A stretch of 64,000 nt of DNA from Diphasiastrum complanatum (lineage: Eukaryota; Streptophyta; Lycopodiopsida; Lycopodiales; Lycopodiaceae). Made by a program: the position numbers and the translations under genes. Shown here piece by piece: positions 56,166 to 64,000 of this stretch; position 1 is the stretch's first letter, and each line of letters opens with the position of its first letter. The notes under the pieces are model-generated. The model made no database searches. It was not told the DNA's origin and saw only the letters and a program-made list of their open reading frames with translations. The stretch is taken from positions 27,144,293-27,208,292 of the forward strand of contig CM055103.1 of the NCBI GenBank assembly GCA_029204225.1, written 5' to 3'.

Positions 56166-56861
56166 TGTGAAGAATTGCCAAAAATTGGCAAATCTAGCTT
56201 GATCAAAAACCATGTAGAATAGTGTAAATTGTGTACACAAGTGGGTCCCACACATGTGAGGCCATCATGCCACATGGGAAACCCATCCTAATGTAGGTTA
56301 GGTCAAGTCAAGAGAGTTGGTCATGTGTATTCGGTGGTCATCCCTACTTTATAGGACCTACACCTAAGTTTAAGGTGAAAATTTGACAACTACCTACCAA
56401 GCATAACTCTAGGAAATAGACTAGGGTTTCATTTTAGGTCAAGGAGAGTGAGTTAACTTCCTTATTACATTCTGGAAATCCACCTAACTTCAAGAAGGAA
56501 GTCGAATTTGCTATGTATTCCCTCTCTCCATAGTGAGAAGATAGAAAATTTTTGGAGCTCATTGGCAATCTCAAGCTAGTTCACTATGTACATTGAGTTT
56601 TTGTGATCCAAATGAAACCAAATCAATTTCTACTTGTTTCTCAGGTTGAAGTCCGTACTAAAGCCTATAGTACACACGTGTGGGCTCGGATTTCAATGTT
56701 TATCAATGCTTTTGATTGTCAATGCTTGTTGTTTGTCAAATTGCCAATCTAGATCAACTTTTTTGTGTCTAGTTTTTTGATAGATTGTTAAGCAAGCATC
56801 CAATCACTCTTGTGGATCTTTTGTAGATCCATTTATGGTCCTAAAGTACAGTACTTTCACA
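56166..56861 (+). repeat. 5' LTR of element C (696 bp)
   Basis: Runs TGTGAAGAATTGCC to CAGTACTTTCACA. The 3' LTR copy has an extra 5 bases near 60166 (AACTA repeated). Confidence 0.95.
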
Positions 56862-56873
56862 TGGTATCAGAGC
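56862..56873 (+). promoter_or_regulatory. tRNA-iMet primer binding site of element C
   Basis: TGGTATCAGAGC directly after the LTR end, a perfect match. Confidence 0.95.
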
Positions 56874-57665
56874 CAAGTACAAGAGCATAAGCCATTGATC
56901 TAATGCAAATCCATTTTTAGCAAGTTTTGGTGCTAAAAGCTAGTATTGAGAGGGCAAGCTAGAATCTTGATTTTGGTGAGGAGATTTGATCCCAAACTTG
57001 GTAGGGGTCCAAATCCGTACTGTCCACATTTGTGGGAACCTCTGAACCTGCATTTAATGCATGGTATTCATTTGATCCAAAAAAATTCAATTTGTGAGCT
57101 GTTGGTGTAATTTTTGGTGGAGATCCTAGGATAATCTACCAAGATCATTTGCCATTGATTAGATTTGAATTTGTTTCATGGAATCTAATCAATCTAGGCT
57201 GAGTTCAAGTCCTATTAGGTTAAAAACAGGTCTTGAAAGCACACCAAGAAGGAAGAAAGAGATTAAGTCATTTTTTTGTCCAAAAATAGCCAAAATTGGC
57301 AAGGTTTGATTGTAAGTAGATTTCACATCATCTTATCTTCATTCCAACTTTGTGAGGGAGTGCTAGAACTGAGATTATAAGTCCATTTGTTGGATTAGAA
57401 ATCTAATTTGAGTGAAAAACTACAAGAGAGACACCTTAGTGAGTTTCTAGAGACAATCAAATCCATTTCTTGGCAAGATTTGTTTGAAAGTAGTTTTCAC
57501 TTCATCTTATCTTCATTCCAGCTTTGTGAGGGAGTGATAGAACTGTGATTATAAGTCCATTTGTTGGATTAGAAATCAAATTTGAGTGAAACATTGCAAG
57601 TTTGAGACCTTTGTGAGTTTCAAGTCAATCAAATCTATTTCTTGTTTGTAGAAGTCACTAGTAAG
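56874..57665 (+). other. Leader of element C with an internal direct repeat
   Basis: About 790 bases of untranslated leader. A stretch at about 57315-57410 is repeated at 57490-57585 (TTCACTTCATCTTATCTTCA-type start, then TTGTGAGGGAGTG and ATTATAAGTCCATTTGTTGG). Confidence 0.75.
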
Positions 57666-59732
57666 ATGGGATCTGCTGGAGCATACCTTCTAGAAGCTAG
57701 TGAGAGGTTGAATTCTACAAATTATGCTATTTGGAAGGTTAGAATGGAGTCACTCTTGGTGCTCCAAGACCTTTATGAGTTCTTGATTGAAGATGAAGAT
57801 GAACCTCTAGGTGCACAGGAGTTAGCTAGATACAAGAAGAGATCTAGGCTTGCACTTCATTGTGTGAAGATGAATGTGAGCAATGATTTGTTGAAAGAAG
57901 TATCAGCTTGTACTAATGCTAAAGAGGCTTGGGAGTCTTTAAAATCAATCTATGAGTCTAGCAACACTTTTAGAGTTCTTATGCTTAGAAATCAAATTTT
58001 GCAAAGCATGAGGAGAAGTGAGGAGAGTGCACAAGATTATGTACTCAGAATCAAGTCTCTAAATAGGGAGTTGGCTTCCATTGGAGAGAAGATTCATGAT
58101 GAAGAGCTTGTACAAATTGTCCTTAATGGTCTAGGAGATGACTTTGCAAATTTGGTCCAAAGTTTTGCCATCCAAGACACTTTGCCAACTATAGAAAAAC
58201 TTCACAGTGTATTAGTGGCTGAAGAGTGTAGGATGCTCCATGCAAAATCTAGGATGAGTTCCTTGTCATTGCAGGATGGTGATGAGAAAGCCAATTTCTC
58301 ATTCAAGGGCAAAAAGAAGGCCAATGGAAAGAAGAAGCATCCAAAGGAGGCCAAAGAAGAGGATGATGCATCAAGCTCAACAGACAAGTCAAAGCAGAAA
58401 TGCTTCTTTTGTGGAAGGAAGGGGCATTATGCATCTGAATGCTACAAGAGGCTAAGAGCACAAGTGGAGGAGGATAAACAAGGAACCCTTGCAAAGGAGG
58501 AGGAGGAGGATGAAGTAGATGTATTCTTGATGGCATCTACATCCTCACCAACAAGCAATAGCAATTCAAGAGACAATTGGTGGATCGACAGTGGGGCTAG
58601 CTCCCACATGTCTTGTGAAAAGGACTTTTTCTCAACCTTACACTCTTTCAATGATGCTAAAAAGTTTGTCTTTACTGCAAATGATGAAGAGTGTAGGATA
58701 GATGGTGTTGGCACCATCTCTTTGTATCTAGAATCCTCAAAATGCATGGATCTAGAAAATGTCCTTTATGTACCATCAATCACCAAGAATATGCTTAGTG
58801 TTGGTCTACTCTTAGAAAGTGGTTTGGATGTCCACTTTAAGCATGGTGTTTGCTTCATCTTGAAGAATGATGTTTGCATTGCAAAGGGATTTAAACATGG
58901 AAGATTGTCTAAGTTGGAAGCTAGTGTTGCTTTTGAAAGAATGAGCTTGGCAAAGGAGGAGATCACTCAAGAGGAGATCTTGGCAAAGTGTGATCTTGCT
59001 TGCATTGAGGAGGAGCATCAAAAGGAGGAAGATCTTGAGGATCAACCTCAAAGCATGAGAGTTCCAAGGGAGTCCTCAATGACAATGTCCGAGTCATCAA
59101 ATTGGAGACATGAGGTGACTTGTTTCTTACCTTTAAGATTCATGGTGTTTATTACTTTGTATGACAAGACAATGAAATGGGATGCTTTGAAATCTACATT
59201 TGTTGTTGATAAAGCAATTTCATTGGATAGCTATTTTTGTAATAGTTTGAATAGTGTCATAAAAGATGAAACATCATTTGTATTGGAAATCTTTGGGTCC
59301 ACATGCTTTGAGCATGATCATTCCAATGTAAGGACCAAAGATTATCCTATTTCAATGATAGGAATAATGGTAGTGTTTTGCTCTTCAAGTAGAGATTGTA
59401 GAATCTACTTGTTTTCAGCCAAAGAATTTGTCAATGGTGGAAATGTGATCTTTCAAGAGTGGAAGATTTGTAAACTTGAAGAAGCACCTTTGGATCAACA
59501 CCTTATTCAATTCATTGATGGTTTGGAGTCAAGTCAAGTGGAGGAGCAAGCTCAAGACCCGAGGACTCCAAGAAGAACCTTGAGTATCAAGGTGGAGCCA
59601 TCTAGGCTCAATCATGTGGATCAAGCAAGACAAGTTGTCTTTGGCAACATTATTTATGCACTTAATATTTTAATTGATGTATCTTCAAGTGCACAAAATG
59701 CCTTGGAATCCATGGCTTGGCATGATGTTTAG
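57666..59732 (+). CDS. Element C polyprotein: Gag, zinc knuckle, protease, integrase-end tail
   Basis: 688 residues, no stop; the ATG at 57666 opens the MGSAGAYLLEASERLNSTNY Gag start. Gag (residues ~10-215) has YAIWKVRMESLLVLQDLYEF, AWESLKSIYESSNTFRVLML and DEELVQIVLNGLGDDFANLV. A basic linker leads to the intact knuckle CFFCGRKGHYASEC (~residues 247-260). The protease has WWIDSGASSHMSCEKDFF with the catalytic DSG, then LYVPSITKNMLSVGLLLESG. The last ~260 residues replace integrase core, RT and RNase H. Within them, FGSTCFEHDHSNVRTKDYPI and FSAKEFVNGGNVIFQE look like a worn integrase C-terminal box. It would supply particle shell and protease only. Confidence 0.9.
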   Translation: MGSAGAYLLEASERLNSTNYAIWKVRMESLLVLQDLYEFLIEDEDEPLGAQELARYKKRSRLALHCVKMNVSNDLLKEVSACTNAKEAWESLKSIYESSNTFRVLMLRNQILQSMRRSEESAQDYVLRIKSLNRELASIGEKIHDEELVQIVLNGLGDDFANLVQSFAIQDTLPTIEKLHSVLVAEECRMLHAKSRMSSLSLQDGDEKANFSFKGKKKANGKKKHPKEAKEEDDASSSTDKSKQKCFFCGRKGHYASECYKRLRAQVEEDKQGTLAKEEEEDEVDVFLMASTSSPTSNSNSRDNWWIDSGASSHMSCEKDFFSTLHSFNDAKKFVFTANDEECRIDGVGTISLYLESSKCMDLENVLYVPSITKNMLSVGLLLESGLDVHFKHGVCFILKNDVCIAKGFKHGRLSKLEASVAFERMSLAKEEITQEEILAKCDLACIEEEHQKEEDLEDQPQSMRVPRESSMTMSESSNWRHEVTCFLPLRFMVFITLYDKTMKWDALKSTFVVDKAISLDSYFCNSLNSVIKDETSFVLEIFGSTCFEHDHSNVRTKDYPISMIGIMVVFCSSSRDCRIYLFSAKEFVNGGNVIFQEWKICKLEEAPLDQHLIQFIDGLESSQVEEQAQDPRTPRRTLSIKVEPSRLNHVDQARQVVFGNIIYALNILIDVSSSAQNALESMAWHDV

Positions 59733-59930
59733 TTTTAAAGTGTGCTACATGTATATAGACACATTTATGGAACATCTTGTAAGGGATCCTCTAAGAGGTG
59801 GTGAAAGATCCTTCATGGACATCATTCTCTATTGGAGTCTCAAAAGTTCCTTCTTTGTAGCTGGATTTTTTAGACACTTCTAAAAGCTTTCATTGATCTA
59901 TGAAGAGAGTTGTAAATAGATCAAGCTAAA

Positions 59931-59942
59931 TTTGAGGAGGAA
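59931..59942 (+). promoter_or_regulatory. Polypurine tract of element C
   Basis: TTGAGGAGGAA-type purine run directly before the 3' LTR. The same TTTGAGGAGGA motif precedes the LTR of the RT-less element at 46548. Confidence 0.85.
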
Positions 59943-60643
59943 TGTGAAGAATTGCCAAAAATTGGCAAATCTAGCTTGATCAAAAACCATGTAGAATAGT
60001 GTAAATTGTGTACACAAGTGGGTCCCACACATGTGAGGCCATGATGCCACATGGGAAACCCATCCTAATGTAGGTTAGGTCAAGTCAAGAGAGTTGGTCA
60101 TGTCTATTTGGTGGTCATCCCTACTTTATAGGACTTACACCCAAGTTTAAGGTGAAAATTTGACCAACTAACTACCTACCAAGCATAACTCTAGGAAATA
60201 GACTAGGGTTTCATTTTAGGTCAAGGAGAGTGAGTTAACTTCCTTATTACATTCTGGAAATCCACCTAACTTCAAGAAGGAAGTCGAATTTGCTATGTAT
60301 TCCCTCTCTCCATAGTGAGAAGATAGAAAATTTTTGGAGCTCATTGGCAATCTCAAGCCAGTTCACTATGTACATTGAGTTTTTGTGATCCAAATGAAAC
60401 CAAATCAATTTCTACTTGTTTCTCAGGTTGAAGTTTGTACTAAAGCCTATAGTACACACGTGTGGGCTCGTATTTCAATGTTTATCAATGCTTTTGATTG
60501 TCAATGCTTGTTGTTTGTCAAATTGCCAATCTAGATCAACTTTTTTGTGTCTAGTTTTTTGATAGATTGTTAAGCAAGCATCCAATCACTCTTGTGGATC
60601 TTTTGAAGATCCATTTATGGTCCTAAAGTACAGTACTTTCACA
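59943..60643 (+). repeat. 3' LTR of element C (701 bp)
   Basis: Nearly the same as the 5' LTR; ends CAGTACTTTCACA, followed by ACTAG. Confidence 0.95.
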
Positions 60644-60648
60644 ACTAG

Positions 60649-61741
60649 AACATGAAGAACCAAATAGAATGTGAATGAAATGATTCCTCCATGTTTCAAA
60701 CTTTGTACTCTCTGGAAAATTACAACAATCAAACAATAAATGTGAGTGATGACCATTTGCTTGCTTGTGTCCTCCAACTTTGTCCTTTCTTGATATGTCT
60801 CCACCATAAAACTCCATGAATGAGCCTCCATCTCCATCTTGCCACAAGAAACCATCAAGCCTTGGAAATCCACGAGTAGGTGAGTACATACATGATGCAA
60901 ATCTAGCACCACATGACTCCATGAACCAAGTAGTTTGCACTAGTCCATCTTCAAGATCTACTTGACACAAGAAAATGACCATGAATTCACCAAAAATTGA
61001 CAATCTCCAAGTATTGGCACCAAGTAGCTCAACACTTGAGAACTTAGCCATGGATGAGTGACATAATGAACCTCCAATAACTTCATTTCCATCAGCAAAA
61101 CCAGCCAAGAATGCTAGTACAACTCCAACAATAAGATATTGCAAGACAATGTAGCTAGTTTGTCCATATCTTGACAATTTGCACACATCCACATGAAATA
61201 GCTCAAACATGAGATAGAACAAGTAAAGTAAACTTGAACGACACTTCCTTGCTGCTCCTTTGACCTTACTTGAGTCTTTAATAAGCTGCAAAAATAGATC
61301 CATAACATCTTTGCCAATTACCTCTCCTTTGATGCTCTTGACTAGCTCCAAATTGTCACCTTTCCTTTTGTGTTGTTGAAGCCCTTTGAGACCAACCTCT
61401 TGATCTTCCTCTTGAACATCAAAGTCATTGAACAAACTTTGTTTTCCAGATCCATTACTAGATTTATCAGTATGAAAACCATGAGAACCAATATCCACTT
61501 GCATAGCATCATCTACACAAGAAAATTCTCCAAAACATGTGAGTAAAGCAAAGTGTGTCGCTTCCACTTGCTTACCTTTCTCTTGATCATCAAAGATATC
61601 AAAGATATGAATATCTTCAGACCTGAACCTTTGGAAATACTCTCTCTCAAACATAATCAATATCCAACAAGAACTCATCAATGCTTGATCTCGAATTTTC
61701 ACAAAGGTTAGTGAAAACAATGTCACCAATGTCACCATCAT
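60649..61741 (-). pseudogene. Element D tail, second open part (unknown)
   Basis: An open frame of about 364 codons within element D, overlapping the larger frame at 61647 by 95 bases in a different phase; an indel probably separates them. It holds HFALLTCFGEFSCVDDAMQV, a hydrophobic stretch YIVLQYLIVGVVLAFLAGFA that could span a membrane, and CMYSPTRGFPRLDGFLWQDG. None matches copia pol. It is followed, across the element C insertion, by an open piece (56165-55975) that leads to the polypurine tract. Confidence 0.45.
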
Positions 61742-63572
61742 AAATCAAAAGATAGATTCCAAACTTTCCATCCAACATGAAGTAGAGTAGGTGAAGATGA
61801 GTATCAAACCTAAGAAATCCAGCCCTCTTGAGTTTATACAAAATCTCAATAAGCTCACCAATGAGATCTCCCTTGTCTTGAAGAAATTGCCTCTCGATTT
61901 GTTCCATGTAGTCTTCTCCAACCAACCTTTTGCCATCTCGATCATGAGTGATCAATTCACAATCATAGAATCCTTTGAGTTGATGAAGAGATGTGAGATC
62001 CATGCCTTGGATCTTCCCAAGAACCAATCTTTCATTGCTCTTTCCTTCATAAGACTCCCTCTTAATGATTGCATCATAAGAAGTAGAAACCTCAAAAACA
62101 TTAGAAGCCATGAAAAATATGATTAGTACCTTCAACATAAGGATGATTGAAGGACTCTCTTTTTTCAAACAAGAAATTCTACTCAATGTTCTAGGTAATG
62201 AATCATATGATAATGATTCTTCCTCACTATCATTCACAATGACATCATTCAAAGTACATCCTACTTTGAACTCTTCGCATACTTCTCTTCTTCTTGACTT
62301 GTGACTATCTCCCTCACTGAGTCTCTTGATAGAACCATTTGATCTACTCTCTTTATGAAGACATGTGACTCCACTTGCTGGAAAAATGACTTTCTTGGAC
62401 TCATCACAAAAGAATTTAGAAGAACCACCTCCTTCATGCATGCACCTAGCAACATCTTTTGACATATGATCAAAAAAATCATTAACAACAATCTTTTCCA
62501 AGGAAGAACCTTCACCTCCATTGATGAAGTTAGCTCTTTTCTTACCTTTTTCATGCTTGCAGTTGCCATGAAGAACCATTGAAACACCATCATTATCCTC
62601 AAGACTAGCCAAGTTAGCACAAAGATGAACATCTCCAAGAAGCATATTAGATCTTGACCTAGATCTAGCATAAGGAAGCTTGTTAGACTTTGCATAAGAT
62701 CCACCAATCTTATTGATGCTAAAAGGTAACTTTGGAAAGTTGAGACCAATCTCCTTTTCCATTCCATCCTTTTTGTTAGCCATAACAAAAGCATCAAGCT
62801 TGAAAAGTCTACCTTGTCTATTGCCCCTAGCAACCAAGATTTCTTCCTTTGTAATGAAACAAGCATCACCACCAAACTTTATCATGTATCCTTTCTTTAT
62901 CATTTGACCAACACTTAGCAAATTCTTTGAAAGTGAAGGAATGTAAAGAACACCATCAAGTCTTGCTTTCCTATTAATAGAGAGACAAAGAGTAATTGAA
63001 CCAATACCTTCAATCACACACTCACCACCATTGGCCATGTGAATTGCTTTCTTGGCTCCATCATAAGTGACCAAAGAAGTAAAGAACTCCTTGTGACTAG
63101 TCATGTGTGAGCTAGCTCCACTACCAATCCACCATGAATCTTTGTCACCTTCACTTGATATTGGACTTGATGAACACATCAAAAGAGAATCACCACCACC
63201 TAGACCCTTATCATTAGTAGTAAAGTTGATTTGCTTGCTACCTTCATCTCTTTGCTTCTTCAACCATTCATTTGCAAAATGCCCTTTGATTCCACAATAA
63301 AAGCATTTCAACTTAGACTTATCTTTCTTTTTGCCAAAAGAGGAAGTCTCACCTTGATCTTGTCCTTTAGACCACTTCCCTTTGCCTTTGCCCTTGAACT
63401 TGCCTTTGATGAACATAGCCTCCTCTTCACAATGAGATGTTGATGTAGATCTACCTCCTCTTGATTGAAGCCTATACTCCTCATTCACCAAGATCTCTTG
63501 CAAATCCACAATACTTGGCAAAGTCTTTTGAATAGCAAAATTTTGAACAAGATTAGCATGATCATCCAACAA
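61647..63572 (-). CDS. Element D Gag end, zinc knuckle, protease-like part and unknown tail
   Basis: 641 codons open. It begins in Gag (LDDHANLVQNFAIQKTLPS), one frameshift after the 63485-64000 Gag. The knuckle is CFYCGIKGHFANEW (last Cys replaced by Trp). The protease loop reads WWIGSGASSHMTSHKEFF: the catalytic Asp of DSG is Gly, so it should be inactive. LYIPSLSKNLLSVGQM and SNKLPYARSRSRSN follow, then GDVHLCANL, where integrase would begin. The remaining ~300 residues (for example DLTSLHQLKGFYDCELITHD and FDTHLHLLYFMLDGKFGIYL) belong to no retrotransposon domain I know. They may be captured host DNA or drifted pol. Confidence 0.65.
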   Translation of the reverse strand: MLDDHANLVQNFAIQKTLPSIVDLQEILVNEEYRLQSRGGRSTSTSHCEEEAMFIKGKFKGKGKGKWSKGQDQGETSSFGKKKDKSKLKCFYCGIKGHFANEWLKKQRDEGSKQINFTTNDKGLGGGDSLLMCSSSPISSEGDKDSWWIGSGASSHMTSHKEFFTSLVTYDGAKKAIHMANGGECVIEGIGSITLCLSINRKARLDGVLYIPSLSKNLLSVGQMIKKGYMIKFGGDACFITKEEILVARGNRQGRLFKLDAFVMANKKDGMEKEIGLNFPKLPFSINKIGGSYAKSNKLPYARSRSRSNMLLGDVHLCANLASLEDNDGVSMVLHGNCKHEKGKKRANFINGGEGSSLEKIVVNDFFDHMSKDVARCMHEGGGSSKFFCDESKKVIFPASGVTCLHKESRSNGSIKRLSEGDSHKSRRREVCEEFKVGCTLNDVIVNDSEEESLSYDSLPRTLSRISCLKKESPSIILMLKVLIIFFMASNVFEVSTSYDAIIKRESYEGKSNERLVLGKIQGMDLTSLHQLKGFYDCELITHDRDGKRLVGEDYMEQIERQFLQDKGDLIGELIEILYKLKRAGFLRFDTHLHLLYFMLDGKFGIYLLIYDGDIGDIVFTNLCENSRSSIDEFLLDIDYV

Positions 63573-64000
63573 GCATTAAGTATAACTTGAACAAGCTCTA
63601 CCTCCTTAATGCTTTCATCAATACATGCTAACTCATCATTGAATGCCTTAACTCTCAAAACAAAAGCATGAGTACTATCTTCCTTCTTTTGAAAACTTTG
63701 AAAGATTTGCCTCCTAAGAGTAAGCACTCTTGATGTAGACTTGGATTCATAAAGCTTCTTCAAAGCTTCCCAAGCCTCCAAAGATGATGTGCAATTACCA
63801 ACTTCCTTGAGAAGTTCATTGGTAGCATTCATCTTGATCATGTGTAGAGCTTTCTTTGCTCTCTTGTCATACCTCACTTGATCTTGAGGTGCTTGAGGTC
63901 TCTCCTCCACACCTGCAACAATCTCCATCAACTCATTCATCTCCAATAAGGACTCCATCCTCACCTTCCAAGTAGAATAGTTGATTGAGGTAAGCCTATC
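63485..64000 (-). pseudogene. Element D Gag N-terminal part (continues past the window)
   Basis: DRLTSINYSTWKVRMESLLE opens at the window edge. Then KALHMIKMNATNELLKEVGN, AWEALKKLYESKSTSRVLTL and RQIFQSFQKKEDSTHAFVLR, the copia Gag domain. The reading frame changes near 63573, after which the 641-codon frame takes over. It is highly similar to the Gag at 39376-39828. Confidence 0.9.

Larger units (their letters stand above)
56166..60643 (+). mobile_element. Young non-autonomous Ty1/copia element C, intact ends and ORF
   Basis: 5' LTR (56166-56861), primer site (56862-56873), leader, one intact open frame (57666-59732), polypurine tract (59931-59942), 3' LTR (59943-60643) and a 5-bp target duplication ACTAG. 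The LTRs differ by about ten substitutions and a 5-bp indel by eye, so the insertion is young compared with everything else here. RT and RNase H are absent, so mobility would depend on a related full-length copia. Confidence 0.95.
55400..64000 (-). mobile_element. RT-less copia-type element D, minus strand, runs off the window
   Basis: From the right edge: Gag, zinc knuckle, protease-like part, a very long unassigned tail, polypurine tract CTCCCTCTTC complement (55974-55983) and 3' LTR (55973 to about 55400). Element C is inserted in the tail at 56165/60644. The LTR starts TGTGAGAGATTTCAACTTG, like that of the copia at 40539-41310, so the two are one family. The 5' LTR lies outside the window. 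Confidence 0.8.

Noticed and set aside
57642-57665. Start of the element C polyprotein at 57642
   Set aside because: That codon is TTG. The first ATG in frame is at 57666 and opens the expected Gag sequence.

Overview
The window is nuclear DNA of a land plant, almost certainly a vascular plant with a large, transposon-filled genome. The evidence is spliceosomal introns with GT/AG borders, Ty1/copia and Ty3/gypsy elements primed by initiator methionine tRNA (TGGTATCAGAGC sites next to the LTRs), very long CT/GA and GT microsatellites, and one host gene of the plant SSUH2-like family. Nothing in the sequence fixes the species; a fern or another large-genome plant would fit, but that is a guess.

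Layout. 1-3600: non-coding DNA with a diverged direct duplication, a broken gag zinc knuckle, a 412-bp foldback element and a CT microsatellite. 3550-7383: decayed Ty3/gypsy gag-PR-RT on the minus strand, abutting a fragment of a different, non-LTR-type reverse transcriptase (7383-7916). 7965-12897: decayed plus-strand Ty3/gypsy element with 5' LTR remnant, primer site, leader, integrase and 3' LTR. 14257-18091: the only convincing host gene, a seven-exon SSUH2-like gene on the minus strand. 20380-22085: truncated copia. 22187-27849: complete-ended but internally deleted copia (element B) with a 5-bp target duplication. 28-31 kb: microsatellites and small dispersed repeats. 31-41 kb: LTRs and broken copia, gypsy and Helitron pieces in both orientations. 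41861-53485: a possible DNA transposon, bounded by 134-bp inverted arms and holding a transposase-like gene, split by a gypsy fragment, a deleted copia and a second copia fragment. 53.5-55.4 kb: LTR, RNase H and leader pieces. 55400-64000: a minus-strand copia-type element running off the window, with a young plus-strand element (C, 56166-60643) inserted in it.

Most coding matter is retrotransposon polyprotein in various states of decay. The exception is element C, which keeps a 688-codon open frame (Gag, zinc knuckle, protease, then a tail) between LTRs that are about 98% alike by eye. It has no reverse transcriptase or RNase H, so it would need enzymes from a relative. Two further elements (45718-48850 and 55400-64000) share this design: copia ends and Gag or zinc-knuckle sequence, followed by long tails I cannot assign. 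These RT-less elements and the split DNA transposon are the most interesting contents of the window.
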